DNA from: Marixanthotalea marina | GTDB taxonomy: Bacteria; Bacteroidota; Bacteroidia; Flavobacteriales; Flavobacteriaceae | Direction: 5' to 3' | DNA length: 64,000 nt | Assembly (NCBI GenBank): GCA_018883545.1 | Contig: JAHLEH010000008.1 | Span: 1 to 64,000 of the forward strand | Shown: positions 28,532-37,379 of the stretch, piece by piece | Layout: each line of letters starts with the position of its first letter | Numbering within the stretch: the first letter of the stretch is position 1 | Notes under the pieces: generated by a model | The model's input: only the letters and a program-made list of their open reading frames with translations | Told to the model about the DNA's origin: nothing | Database searches by the model: none | Program-made: the position numbers and the translations under genes

Positions 28532-29506
28532 ATGAACCCACTATTCTCGAAACTCTTAATTGATATTGCTCGAAAAAAACTTGAGTCGAAGCAGAAAACG
28601 AGCGCACCTGTTAGTAAAAAACAGATTGTTCCGTTGGTTAGACGCCTTCAAGTTGAGTTTTCCCATGCACTAAAAGAATACATCTACATAGTTATAGGTG
28701 TGTTTGCTGCTGGGTTTGGCTTAAAGGGTTTTTTGTTACCAAATCGCTTTATTGATGGTGGTGCTACTGGTATATCATTATTACTTGAAAACATTACACA
28801 TTTTAACCTTAGTTATTTATTGGTTGCTGTTAACATTCCATTTTTAATTTTAGCGTCAAGAACCTTTAGCATAAAATTTGCTTTACGCAGTTTGGTTTCT
28901 ATAGCAATCTTGGCTTTTGTAGTTCACTTTGTTAACTACCCTACCATTACCGAAGACAAACTACTCATTGCTGTTTTTGGCGGCTTCTTTTTGGGACTTG
29001 GTATTGGTATGGCCATGCGAGGTGGCAGTGTTTTAGACGGCACCGAAGTATTGGCTATTTTTTTAAGCAGAAAATTATCATTGACTGTAGGCGATGTGTT
29101 ATTCTTAATAAACATCATAATTTTTTCAGCTGGCGCTTATATCCTATCGATTGAAACTGCTCTTTATGCTATTTTAACATACTTGGCTGCTGCTAAAACG
29201 GTAGATTTTGTAGTTGATGGCGTTGAGGAATATATTGGCGTTACCATTATTTCTGAAAAACACGAAGACATCAGAGTAATGATTATAAACAACCTTAGAC
29301 GTGCCTGCACTATTTATGCTGGCAAAGGTGGTTTTGGCAAAAGTGGGAATAGCTACGACAAAGATATTATTTTTACTGTAGTTACCCGTTTGGAACTTGC
29401 CAAATTACAGACCGAAATTGACAAAATAGACAAAAAAGCCTTTATAATAATGGGCATGGTTAAAGATTTAAAAGGTGGTATGATAAAACGCAAACCATTA
29501 AAATAA
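28532..29506 (+). CDS. YitT family membrane protein
   Basis: A 324-residue inner-membrane protein. After a soluble N-terminal stretch (1-45) there are five to six membrane segments between about 50 and 225, including GFGLKGFLLPNRFIDGGATG and FLGLGIGMAMRGGSVLDGTE, typical of the YitT/DUF161 family. The last ~90 residues form the soluble DUF2179 domain (GKGGFGKSGNSYDKDIIFTVVTR). The transported substrate is not known for the family. Confidence 0.88.
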   Translation: MNPLFSKLLIDIARKKLESKQKTSAPVSKKQIVPLVRRLQVEFSHALKEYIYIVIGVFAAGFGLKGFLLPNRFIDGGATGISLLLENITHFNLSYLLVAVNIPFLILASRTFSIKFALRSLVSIAILAFVVHFVNYPTITEDKLLIAVFGGFFLGLGIGMAMRGGSVLDGTEVLAIFLSRKLSLTVGDVLFLINIIIFSAGAYILSIETALYAILTYLAAAKTVDFVVDGVEEYIGVTIISEKHEDIRVMIINNLRRACTIYAGKGGFGKSGNSYDKDIIFTVVTRLELAKLQTEIDKIDKKAFIIMGMVKDLKGGMIKRKPLK

Positions 29507-29517
29507 AGTAAATTCCA

Positions 29518-29883
29518 ATGGCTAAATACACGATACAAGATAACCCTTTTGTCGTACCAACCACTGATGGCAAAATCATTAAGGAACATTTTGGATTAGC
29601 AAGTGATGGAAACCCCAATATAAGCATTGCTCACATGACTGCTCCCCCAGGATGGAGCGAACCTTTTCAAACCCCAGAATTTGACGAATACACTTTTGTA
29701 ATAAAAGGCAAAAAGCAATTCAATATAGAGGGAGACGTTTTTGTTTTAAAAGCTGGTGAATCCATAAAAATCAATAAAAATACCAGAGTTCAATATTCCA
29801 ATCCGTTTTCTGAACCTTGTGAGTATATTGCTATTTGCACCCCTGCTTTTTCTATGGATTCTGTAAACAGAGAAGATGAATAG
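29518..29883 (+). CDS. cupin-domain protein
   Basis: A 121-residue single-cupin protein. The core barrel includes PGWSEPFQTPEFDEYTFVIKGKKQF and the glycine-rich GDVFVLKAGESIKI strand. The usual His-x-His metal ligands are not clear (GWSEPFQ takes their place), so metal binding is uncertain. It starts 11 bases after YitT and is directly followed by the hydrolase gene, indicating one transcript. Confidence 0.78.
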   Translation: MAKYTIQDNPFVVPTTDGKIIKEHFGLASDGNPNISIAHMTAPPGWSEPFQTPEFDEYTFVIKGKKQFNIEGDVFVLKAGESIKINKNTRVQYSNPFSEPCEYIAICTPAFSMDSVNREDE

Positions 29884-30711
29884 ATGAAAAAATACCTTCC
29901 CAAAATTATTGGAACTTCTATAAACCTGGTCAGCAATGTATCAACTAAAACGGCAGTGAAAATAGCTTTCACCTTATTTTCAACTCCTCAGAAGGGTAAA
30001 ATGAAAACAACTGGTAAAAGTATCGTCGATTCGGCTGAACAAAAAACTCTGGCTTATGGGAATTTACCTATTATGACCTATCATTGGTACGGAAAAAAAG
30101 AAACCGTTTTGTTGGTTCATGGTTGGGAAAGCAATACCATACGTTGGAAAAAAATGATTGAAATTTTAAACGAATTAGATTATAATGTGGTAGCATTGGA
30201 TGGCCCTGCCCATGGAAAATCTGGTGGAAAACTGTTCAATGCCGTGCTTTATTCTGAATTCATCAATATAGTTTCCCAAGAATTCAACCCCTCCATTATA
30301 ATTGGGCATTCAGTTGGCGGTATGGCAACCATTATATCTCATCACAAACATCATTTACCCAATACTGAAAAGCTAGTACTTTTAGGTGCTCCATCAAACT
30401 TTGAAGGCATTTTTAATCGCTACAAACGTATGATGCGATACAACAAAAAAGTCGCTGATGGCATCGATAATTACACTTTAGAAAATTTCAATAATTTACC
30501 AAGCTATTACCACATAGCTAATTTTTCTGAAAACATAAAACCAAAAGGGCTCATTATTCATGATAAAGAAGACAAAATAATCCCTTACAGCGATGCATTA
30601 GATTACCAAAAGTATTATAAAAATGCTGAACTTATTACCACTACAGGGTTAGGTCACGGGTTAAAAGACAAAAAAGTAAACGAGCATATTTTAGACTTTA
30701 TCAACCAATAG
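29884..30711 (+). CDS. alpha/beta hydrolase
   Basis: A 275-residue alpha/beta hydrolase. The oxyanion region is LLVHGWESN (about 77-85) and the nucleophile elbow is GHSVGG with S143. The likely acid is the Asp in IHDKEDKIIPYSD (about residue 225) and the base is His in GLGHGLKD (about 258). The substrate is unknown. It begins one base after the cupin stop codon. The N-terminal 50 residues are basic and could touch a membrane, but there is no cleavable signal. Confidence 0.85.
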   Translation: MKKYLPKIIGTSINLVSNVSTKTAVKIAFTLFSTPQKGKMKTTGKSIVDSAEQKTLAYGNLPIMTYHWYGKKETVLLVHGWESNTIRWKKMIEILNELDYNVVALDGPAHGKSGGKLFNAVLYSEFINIVSQEFNPSIIIGHSVGGMATIISHHKHHLPNTEKLVLLGAPSNFEGIFNRYKRMMRYNKKVADGIDNYTLENFNNLPSYYHIANFSENIKPKGLIIHDKEDKIIPYSDALDYQKYYKNAELITTTGLGHGLKDKKVNEHILDFINQ

Positions 30712-30730
30712 TTTATTGTATTTTTGACAT

Positions 30731-31489
30731 ATGGCAGAAGAATTAAAACGCATCAATAAATATTTAAGTGAAGTAGGTTACTGTTCACGCAGGGAAGCCG
30801 ATAAATTAATTGAAGCTGGTCGTGTAACCATTAACGGAAAAGTTCCAGAAATGGGAACTAAAATAGCAACCGATGATGTAGTAGCTGTTGATGGCAAAAA
30901 CATTAAAGACACGAAAGAAAGTTTTGTGTATTTGGCCTTTAACAAACCGGTGGGCATTGTTTGTACCACCGATACGCGTGTAGAAAAAGACAATATAATA
31001 GACTTTATAAATTACCCAAAACGTATTTTCCCTATTGGCAGATTAGATAAACCCAGTGAGGGCTTAATTCTTTTAACCGATGATGGTGATATAGTCAATA
31101 AAATTCTGCGTGCCAGCAATAATCATGAAAAAGAATACATTGTAACTGTTGACAAACCTATTTCGCAAACGTTTATTCAACGAATGTCTAACGGCGTACC
31201 TATTTTAGATACGGTTACCAAAAAATGTAAGGTTGAAAAGTTAGGCACTTATGAATTTAAAATTGTGCTTACCCAAGGCCTTAACCGACAAATCCGTAGG
31301 ATGTGTGAGTATCTAAACTATGAAGTGCAAACCCTAAAACGGGTTCGTATTATGAACATAAAATTGGATGTACCTATTGGCAAATACAGAGAGCTCAACA
31401 AAGAAGAAATGAAAGAATTAAATCAATTATTGAGTAGCTCTTCAAAAACATTCAAACCAAATCCTCGTAAAAGACAAAGAAACAATTAA
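30731..31489 (+). CDS. rluF: 23S rRNA pseudouridine synthase, RluF-type
   Basis: A 252-residue enzyme that makes pseudouridine in 23S rRNA. An S4 RNA-binding domain occupies residues 1-60 ([21 protein letters not shown]). The catalytic motif GRLDKPSEG contains D106, and the RluF-type [13 protein letters not shown] and [16 protein letters not shown] segments follow. The box TATTTTTG (30719-30726) ends four bases before the ATG, so the mRNA may be leaderless. Its stop interlocks with the folD stop in TTAA (31486-31489). Confidence 0.9.
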   Translation: MAEELKRINKYLSEVGYCSRREADKLIEAGRVTINGKVPEMGTKIATDDVVAVDGKNIKDTKESFVYLAFNKPVGIVCTTDTRVEKDNIIDFINYPKRIFPIGRLDKPSEGLILLTDDGDIVNKILRASNNHEKEYIVTVDKPISQTFIQRMSNGVPILDTVTKKCKVEKLGTYEFKIVLTQGLNRQIRRMCEYLNYEVQTLKRVRIMNIKLDVPIGKYRELNKEEMKELNQLLSSSSKTFKPNPRKRQRNN

Positions 31490-32367
31490 GCGGTTTGATG
31501 TCTTTCCCTAGCCAACAAAGTATTTTTTAAAAGCATCGCAATGGTCATTGGCCCCACACCTCCTGGAACAGGGGTTATATAACTGGCTTTTTTACTCACG
31601 CTTTCAAAATCTACGTCGCCAGCAAGTCTGTAACCAGTTTTCTTGGTTTCGTCAGGAACACGGGTAATACCAACATCAACAACTACCACACCATCTTTTA
31701 CCATATCGCCTGTTAAAAACTCAGAAATACCTATGGCCGCTACTACAATATCGGCTCCTTTGGTTATTTCGGCTAAATTCTTAGTACGACTATGCACCAC
31801 AGTAACAGTGGCATCGCCTGCTTTACGTTTCTGACTCATTAAAATACTCATCGGGCGCCCCACAATGTGGCTTCTCCCCATAACTACTACATTTTTACCT
31901 GAGGTTTCAATATCATAGCGTTCAAGTAATTCAAGAATACCAAATGGTGTGGCAGGTAAAAAAGTTGGTAAATCTAAAGCCATTCTACCAACATTGGTTG
32001 GATGGAAACCATCTACATCTTTGTCTGGATTTATGGCCATTAACACTTTTTGCTCATCTATATGTTTAGGCAGGGGCAACTGTACTATAAAACCATCAAT
32101 GTCTTTATTTGTGTTTAGCTCGTGAATTTTTTCCAACAAAACCGCTTCGCTTGTAGACTCAGGCAAATCGATGAGCGTTGATTCAAAACCAATCATTTTA
32201 CAAGCTTTCACTTTAGCATTCACATAAGTCATACTAGCTCCATCAGTTCCTACTAGAATTGCAGCTAAATGCGGTACTTTTTCACCATTAGAAACCATAG
32301 ATTTCACTTGTACTGCGATTTCCTCTTTTATGTCGTTGCTTATTTTTTTTCCGTCTAAAATTGTCAT
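31486..32367 (-). CDS. folD: methylenetetrahydrofolate dehydrogenase/cyclohydrolase
   Basis: A 293-residue bifunctional enzyme that interconverts methylene-, methenyl- and formyl-tetrahydrofolate. Conserved features include [14 protein letters not shown] (about 48-61) with the catalytic lysine, [12 protein letters not shown] (about 96-107), [21 protein letters not shown], and [15 protein letters not shown] near the C-terminus. Full length. It starts five bases from the left inverted repeat of the four-helix-bundle element, so its promoter may lie within that element. Confidence 0.96.
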   Translation of the reverse strand: MTILDGKKISNDIKEEIAVQVKSMVSNGEKVPHLAAILVGTDGASMTYVNAKVKACKMIGFESTLIDLPESTSEAVLLEKIHELNTNKDIDGFIVQLPLPKHIDEQKVLMAINPDKDVDGFHPTNVGRMALDLPTFLPATPFGILELLERYDIETSGKNVVVMGRSHIVGRPMSILMSQKRKAGDATVTVVHSRTKNLAEITKGADIVVAAIGISEFLTGDMVKDGVVVVDVGITRVPDETKKTGYRLAGDVDFESVSKKASYITPVPGGVGPMTIAMLLKNTLLARERHQTA

Positions 32368-32371
32368 ATTT

Positions 32372-32826
32372 TAAATAGTTTTCAGTCGCAGTTTTCTGTC
32401 TCAGTTTATTAACTATTCAACTTTAACTCCGAATTTTTCTGGATTATTAATCATAAAATTTATTAGTTTGCCAACTTCATTTCCTATCTCAGACAAATCA
32501 ACATAATCTTCATTTGAAATATACTTACAAGCCAATGCAAAATCCAACCAGGTATTTGTTTCAGAATTTTCACCATCTGCATCAGTCAATTTACTTATAA
32601 AATGTTTAGGGTATATTCTTTTTCTGTAAGCTTCAGAAATATTTGCGCAAACTGAACGCGAACTTCGTCTTACCTGATCTGTTAAAGAATATGTCTCTTC
32701 TTTTGGAAACGTTTTAGAGATTTCAAAAATTAACATTGCCAAATCAAATGCTTTTTGATAAGCTAATAATTTTTTGAAATCCATATTATATATTTAAATA
32801 CTGTAAACTGTGACTGAGACTATTTA
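32372..32826. mobile_element. candidate small mobile element: four-helix-bundle gene between inverted repeats
   Basis: The left repeat (32372-32399) and the inverted right repeat (32800-32826) share TAAATAGT, CAGTC and CAGTTT blocks in the same order. Within a 17-base core, 14 positions match (left CAGTCGCAGTTTTCTGT, right copy read inverted CAGTCACAGTTTACAGT). Together they bound about 455 bases holding one gene. The unit fits exactly between folD and ffh. No transposase is present, so movement would depend on factors elsewhere. Element status is inference. Confidence 0.45.
32413..32784 (-). CDS. four-helix-bundle protein (23S rRNA intervening-sequence protein family)
   Basis: A 123-residue helical protein. 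MDFKKLLAYQKAFDLAMLIF, the RRSSRSVCANISEAY segment (about 39-53) and the NETNTWLDFALACKYI segment are the hallmarks of the four-helix-bundle family first seen in 23S rRNA intervening sequences. There is no rRNA gene here, so the family name does not tell its role. It is flanked on both sides by an imperfect inverted repeat, and sits alone between two housekeeping genes. Confidence 0.85.
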   Translation of the reverse strand: MDFKKLLAYQKAFDLAMLIFEISKTFPKEETYSLTDQVRRSSRSVCANISEAYRKRIYPKHFISKLTDADGENSETNTWLDFALACKYISNEDYVDLSEIGNEVGKLINFMINNPEKFGVKVE

Positions 32827-32832
32827 CTACAA

Positions 32833-34161
32833 TTAACGCATATTACGCATCATTTGCATCATTTTTTTGCCGCCGCCACCTTGCATCATTTTCATCATTT
32901 TACTCATCTGGTTGAACTGCTTTAGTAATTGATTTACCTGCTGAACAGACGTTCCTGAACCATTACCAATACGCTTTTTTCTGCTGGCATTAATAATGGA
33001 AGGATTGCTTCGTTCTTCTGGTGTCATGGAATGAATAATTGCCTCAATTCCTTTAAAAGCATCATCATCAATATCTACATCTTTCATCATTTTACCAGCA
33101 CCGGGAATCATACCTACAAGGTCTTTCATATTACCCATTTTCTTTATCTGCTGGATTTGCTTTAAGAAATCATCAAATCCAAATTGGTTTTTGGCTATTT
33201 TCTTTTGAAGCTTTCGTGCTTCTACCTCGTCAAACTGCTCTTGGGCACGCTCCACAAGCGATACCACATCTCCCATTCCCAAAATACGGTCGGCCATACG
33301 TGACGGATAGAACACATCAATAGCTTCCATTTTTTCACCCGTACCAATAAATTTAATGGGTTTATTTACTACCGATTTAATGGATATGGCAGCACCACCG
33401 CGCGTATCACCGTCTAATTTGGTTAAAATAACCCCATCAAAATTCAGCACATCGTTAAAGGCTTTTGCTGTGTTTACCGCGTCCTGTCCTGTCATGGCAT
33501 CCACTACAAACAAGGTCTCCTGTGGTTTGATAGCTTTGTGGATATTTGATATTTCGGTCATCATGGCTTCATCTACAGCCAAACGACCCGCGGTATCTAT
33601 AATAACCACATTAAAACCATTGGCTTTGGCATGGGCAATACCAGCTTGTGCGATTGCGACAGGGTCTGAATTTCCTTTATCACTAAAAACCTCAACATTT
33701 ATTTGCTCACCAACTACATGTAATTGATCTATCGCTGCTGGGCGATACACATCACAAGCTACCAATAATGGCTTTTTGGTTTTTTTGTTTTTAAGATAAT
33801 TGGCCAATTTACCTGAAAAGGTTGTTTTACCAGAACCTTGTAAACCAGACATTAAAATAACACTTGGTGCACCTGAAAGATTAATGCCCTCAGCATCACC
33901 TCCCATGAGTTCAGTCAACTCATCCTTTACGATTTTAACCATTAACTGCCCTGGCTGCAATGTAGTTAATACATTTTGACCAAGGGCTTTTTCTTTTACC
34001 TTATTGGTAAACTCTTTGGCTATTTTAAAATTAACATCGGCATCCAATAAAGCGCGACGCACCTCTTTTAGTGTTTCGGCAACATTTACTTCTGTAATGC
34101 TACCATGCCCCTTTAATACATGTAACGCTTTATCTAACTTTTCACTTAAATTATTGAACAT
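32833..34161 (-). CDS. ffh: signal recognition particle protein Ffh
   Basis: A 442-residue GTPase that binds signal sequences emerging from the ribosome and brings them to the membrane via FtsY. The N domain (1-90) is followed by the G domain with GLQGSGKTTFSGKLA (about 107-121), DTAGRLAVDE, TKLDGDTRGGAA and the GTGEKMEAIDVF segment. The C-terminal M domain (about 300-442) ends in a Met/Gly-rich stretch (KMMKMMQGGGGKKMMQMM). Full length. A TAAATTTG box at 34187-34194 lies 25 bases before the start. Confidence 0.97.
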   Translation of the reverse strand: MFNNLSEKLDKALHVLKGHGSITEVNVAETLKEVRRALLDADVNFKIAKEFTNKVKEKALGQNVLTTLQPGQLMVKIVKDELTELMGGDAEGINLSGAPSVILMSGLQGSGKTTFSGKLANYLKNKKTKKPLLVACDVYRPAAIDQLHVVGEQINVEVFSDKGNSDPVAIAQAGIAHAKANGFNVVIIDTAGRLAVDEAMMTEISNIHKAIKPQETLFVVDAMTGQDAVNTAKAFNDVLNFDGVILTKLDGDTRGGAAISIKSVVNKPIKFIGTGEKMEAIDVFYPSRMADRILGMGDVVSLVERAQEQFDEVEARKLQKKIAKNQFGFDDFLKQIQQIKKMGNMKDLVGMIPGAGKMMKDVDIDDDAFKGIEAIIHSMTPEERSNPSIINASRKKRIGNGSGTSVQQVNQLLKQFNQMSKMMKMMQGGGGKKMMQMMRNMR

Positions 34162-34186
34162 AATTTCCTTTTAATTTTAAGAACTG

Positions 34187-34194
34187 CAAATTTA
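34187..34194 (-). promoter_or_regulatory. -7 box of ffh
   Basis: The minus strand reads TAAATTTG. The start site would be near 34183, leaving a leader of about 22 bases. The -33 region is weak. Confidence 0.5.
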
Positions 34195-34245
34195 ATGATT
34201 TGCTATTTATTAATAAAGTAACATTCTACAAAAAGGAAAATAAAA

Positions 34246-34276
34246 AAAGCCGTCAAATTTAAAATTTGACGGCTTT
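34246..34276 (-). terminator. terminator of the repeat-rich lipoprotein gene
   Basis: AAAGCCGTCAAA and TTTGACGGCTTT form a long stem between 34246 and 34276. On the minus strand a run of T follows, ending the transcript of the 34350-36110 gene. Confidence 0.85.
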
Positions 34277-34349
34277 ATAAAAGGAAACTTAAATAACTAA
34301 CCTAACAAACCGAAATGATAAGCTTCCATTAATTAACCAATAAATAATA

Positions 34350-36110
34350 TTACAGTTTTCTTTCAAGTACCAATATACTTTCTACTTCACCAGTAGAACT
34401 AAAATCTTTTAGTTCAATTCTTGTTGTAGTAACCGATGTTATTTTCCATCTGTTACTCAAAACATTGAATGGCTCTATATTTTCATATAACATACCTAAA
34501 CGCAAGCCTTCGTTTCTATAAGCCAACCAAGATCCATAGATAGTACCATTATTGGGATCGGTTACTTTTATTCTACCTGTGATTAAAAAGTCTACCGCGT
34601 ACATGAAATAATTCTCAGTTTTATCCACTTCACCTTCTTTGTAAAGCGCCACTTCCCAAGCGCCCGCAATTAATGCTGTGTCAATAAATGTAAGGTCTTC
34701 ATCAATATCTGGGCAATGTCTCTGAAGAACCATTTTATCTGCATTGTTTCCTAAGGATTCCAGTTTTATCAAGCCAGGTTCTAAGAAGGTTATTAACCAT
34801 TCCAGTTGGAGGTGTGGTCTTCCTTCCAATTGAATTTGCAATACAAATCCTGAATTATACGATAGCACATTGTAAACGCCAGTTACAAACTCGCCATTCA
34901 CTCTCATTTTAACTACATTTTCCGCAAAGAACTTTAATGGCGTTCCTATATAATCTTGTTCATGCTCCGAACCATCAACGGTTAAACGTGCTACTCTCCA
35001 AAAACATTCCTGTAAATAGTTCTCAATTCTTTCTTTAGTAAATTCAACAGCTATATCACAGTTTTTCTTTAAAATGATTTTATTTCCACCATCAGTATAA
35101 AGCTTAATTCTACCATATTCGATTTCATAGACATACCACTCTAATGCAAAATCTACAAGCGTATCAAACTCTAGTTTCAAAGCAACGCCGTGGTCTGTAA
35201 CACGTGTACTCCAAGAACCAGTTAAAATATCGCCACCACGCTTACGCACCTTTACAACACCTTCTTCCTTAAATACCATCACATATTCTAGATAGGTTTC
35301 TGTTAAATTATCTTGGTTTCTATTTACTTCGTAAACCACCCAAGGACATATTTTCAGCAATTCTTCTAAACGGTCTTGGGTAAAATCGTCATCATGGTAG
35401 TCGTTATCGTCGTCTTCATCACAAAGTCCTTTATATTCTTTGATAGTATTATGAAGCTGTGAATTACTATTCACCTCAATCACAGTACCATCGGTTAATT
35501 CTAAATTAACAGGAAAGTTAATACTGGCTATAACCTCACCTTCCTTAACACGGTGAATAAACTTATACATTTGTCTGTCACTTTCAATGGTCACAACATC
35601 AATAATTTGAAAATCTGTGTTGAACACTGAAAACGAAATGGGATACTGAAAATCGACACATTCGATATCGTCATCTTCTTCATTTTCACCATTGCATTCT
35701 TTAATTAGGTTTTCCAATGCATCACGGTTTTCTATGGTAACCTCAGTATAATTTGATGTTATAATGGTGATAGGGAACACAATATCTAAATTGTCATCAT
35801 CGTCATCAAATTCATTAAAAACGGCCTCGATAACCTGATAGTCTTCAGTAGAATCTACCGTAACTTCAAGGCCATTGGCAATAACTGTAACGGGCAATTC
35901 TACCGACAAACAATTGGCTTTATCAATTATATTGTCTAAAGAACCATCCATCTTGGCAGTTGCACTCATAAAAGCAGTTAATTCAGATTCGGCCACTAAA
36001 GCCTCGCTTTCATTAGGTGGTGTTATATCTGTCACTTCTTCTTGACAGGACGTTATAAATAAAAGGGCAAAAAAGGATAAAAGTAATACTGTTCTCAATT
36101 TCGTTTTCAT
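34350..36110 (-). CDS. lipoprotein with acidic N-terminal and C-terminal repeat families
   Basis: A 586-residue lipoprotein when started at the ATG at 36108-36110; an in-frame ATG at 36155 lies inside the promoter -10 element, so it is rejected. Lipobox ITSC is at about residue 22. The N-terminal half has four repeats of about 44 residues, each with a (V/F)xFPVxI-type strand pattern separated by strongly acidic linkers (DDDDDN, EEDDD, DEDDDND). The C-terminal half has three repeats of about 110 residues, each starting ERLEELLKICPWVVYE-like and including a VxxxFxxxGxVKVR strand and a GSW/GVYN turn. The function is unknown. It shares its promoter element with fecR. Confidence 0.72.
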   Translation of the reverse strand: MKTKLRTVLLLSFFALLFITSCQEEVTDITPPNESEALVAESELTAFMSATAKMDGSLDNIIDKANCLSVELPVTVIANGLEVTVDSTEDYQVIEAVFNEFDDDDDNLDIVFPITIITSNYTEVTIENRDALENLIKECNGENEEDDDIECVDFQYPISFSVFNTDFQIIDVVTIESDRQMYKFIHRVKEGEVIASINFPVNLELTDGTVIEVNSNSQLHNTIKEYKGLCDEDDDNDYHDDDFTQDRLEELLKICPWVVYEVNRNQDNLTETYLEYVMVFKEEGVVKVRKRGGDILTGSWSTRVTDHGVALKLEFDTLVDFALEWYVYEIEYGRIKLYTDGGNKIILKKNCDIAVEFTKERIENYLQECFWRVARLTVDGSEHEQDYIGTPLKFFAENVVKMRVNGEFVTGVYNVLSYNSGFVLQIQLEGRPHLQLEWLITFLEPGLIKLESLGNNADKMVLQRHCPDIDEDLTFIDTALIAGAWEVALYKEGEVDKTENYFMYAVDFLITGRIKVTDPNNGTIYGSWLAYRNEGLRLGMLYENIEPFNVLSNRWKITSVTTTRIELKDFSSTGEVESILVLERKL

Positions 36111-36145
36111 GATATTTAGTTTTGGGTTCAACATGCTTTTTTTAA

Positions 36146-36178
36146 CATAAAACAAGATAGCTTTAAAAATTCCTACCC
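36146..36178 (-). promoter_or_regulatory. ECF-type promoter of the acidic-repeat lipoprotein
   Basis: On the minus strand GGGTAGG (36172-36178), 16 bases, TTGTTTTATG (36146-36155), then the ATG at 36110 about 35 bases later. The same motif with identical spacing occurs at 52066-52098 and, in plus orientation, at 37332-37364. It does not resemble the TAnnTTTG class. Confidence 0.7.
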
Positions 36179-36225
36179 TTTGTTTGCATTTTTTTTATTT
36201 TAGCAATGCCAATTGCCCTTAAACT

Positions 36226-36741
36226 ATGGAAAATCAACTACATAAAAATATTTGCGAAGAGCGATTATTTTCATCCATATTCAATAAATATTCTAAAGAT
36301 TTACATAACTTTTTATACTATAAGTTTGGAGAAATGCTTAACCCGAAAGACAAAGTACAGGAAGCATTTGTAAAACTTTGGGAGAATTGTGCCAAGGTAT
36401 CACCTGAAAAAGCCAAAAGCTTTGTATTTACAACGGCCAATAATTTAATGTTGAACGAAGCCGCCCACCAAAAAGTGGTTTTAAAATACCAACAGACCAA
36501 ACCTAAAGCACACACCAATGAAAGTCCGGAGTTTTTATTGCGTGAAAAAGAATATATGGACAAACTTCAAAAAGCATTGGCCAATCTTACCGATGCCCAA
36601 CGTGAAGCGTTTATGATGAACCGTGTGGAAGGTAAACGTTTTAAGGAAATTGCAGCTATTTTAGATATTTCTACCAAAGCGGTTGAAAAGCGTATTTATG
36701 GCGCTTTGGAAAAGTTGCGACAAGACATAAAAGAATTATAA
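36226..36741 (+). CDS. ECF-family RNA polymerase sigma factor
   Basis: A 171-residue sigma-70 family factor without sigma-1 or sigma-3. Region 2 (about residues 15-90) includes FNKYSKDLHNFLYYKFG and DKVQEAFVKLWEN. Region 4 (about 115-168) includes LTDAQREAFMMNRVEGKRFKEIA and the helix-turn-helix ISTKAVEKRIYGALEKLR. It is followed by an FMN reductase, then FecR and a TonB-dependent receptor. It probably recognises the GGGTAGG-N16-YTGTTWTAT promoters seen on both sides of it, released when FecR receives a signal through the receptor. No such motif precedes its own gene. Confidence 0.88.
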   Translation: MENQLHKNICEERLFSSIFNKYSKDLHNFLYYKFGEMLNPKDKVQEAFVKLWENCAKVSPEKAKSFVFTTANNLMLNEAAHQKVVLKYQQTKPKAHTNESPEFLLREKEYMDKLQKALANLTDAQREAFMMNRVEGKRFKEIAAILDISTKAVEKRIYGALEKLRQDIKEL

Positions 36742-36756
36742 GAAGACACTACCAAA

Positions 36757-37314
36757 ATGACTACGAAAAAAAATGTTTTAGGTATTAATGGCAGTGCCAG
36801 TAAAAATGCTTCCAATCTTGCTATTCTGAAAAATATAGCTCATTTAAGCGAATCGGAAATCGAATTAACCATTTTAGAAGATTTATCTGAGCTGCCCCAT
36901 TTTCAAACCAATTTAACCGATATAAATGTTCCCGATAAAATTGTAGAATTTAGAAACAAAATTGAAAAAGCAGACGGTATTATTATTTGTACGCCAGAAT
37001 ATGTTTTCAGTATCCCCAGTGGTTTAAAAAACGCCCTTGAATGGTGCGTCTCAACAAATATTCTTACTGACAAACCAACTGGCTTAATAACTGCTTCGGC
37101 TAGTGGTGAAAAAGGGCATGAAGAACTTAAACTAATAATGAAAACACTGCAAACCAATTTCACCAATGAAACAACATTGCTCATTCAAGGCATTAAAGGC
37201 AAAGTAAATACTGAAGGAAACATAACAGATAATAACACCAAAATCGAATTGAAACAATTTTTACTTTCATTCAACAAGTTTATTAAAAATGAATCCGTAA
37301 AAGCTCCTGACTAA
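36757..37314 (+). CDS. NAD(P)H-dependent FMN reductase-like flavoprotein
   Basis: A 185-residue flavodoxin-fold oxidoreductase of the NADPH-dependent FMN reductase family. GINGSASKNASN (about 8-19) is the flavin phosphate-binding loop, and TPEYVFSIPSGLKNALEWC (about 81-99) is the conserved flavin-ring loop. It starts 15 bases after the sigma gene, and a sigma-type promoter begins 17 bases after its stop codon. It may be co-transcribed with the sigma gene; a link to the receptor's substrate is inference. Confidence 0.85.
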   Translation: MTTKKNVLGINGSASKNASNLAILKNIAHLSESEIELTILEDLSELPHFQTNLTDINVPDKIVEFRNKIEKADGIIICTPEYVFSIPSGLKNALEWCVSTNILTDKPTGLITASASGEKGHEELKLIMKTLQTNFTNETTLLIQGIKGKVNTEGNITDNNTKIELKQFLLSFNKFIKNESVKAPD

Positions 37315-37331
37315 TTTTTTTTTCAAATTAA

Positions 37332-37364
37332 GGGTAGGAAAAAATAAAACATAACTGTTATATA
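37332..37364 (+). promoter_or_regulatory. ECF-type promoter of fecR and TonB receptor
   Basis: GGGTAGG (37332-37338), 16 bases, CTGTTATATA (37355-37364), then the fecR ATG at 37380. Same geometry as the sites at 36146-36178 and 52066-52098, with C for T and A for T at two positions. Confidence 0.7.
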
Positions 37365-37379
37365 GTTGAATACGAAAAA

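Noticed and set aside
32413..32784. 23S rRNA intervening sequence
   Set aside because: The protein family name suggests it, but there is no rRNA sequence near this gene; it sits between folD and ffh.
36108..36155. Start codon of the acidic-repeat lipoprotein at 36155
   Set aside because: That ATG lies inside the -10 element of the ECF-type promoter, and the later ATG at 36110 begins a normal lipoprotein signal peptide.
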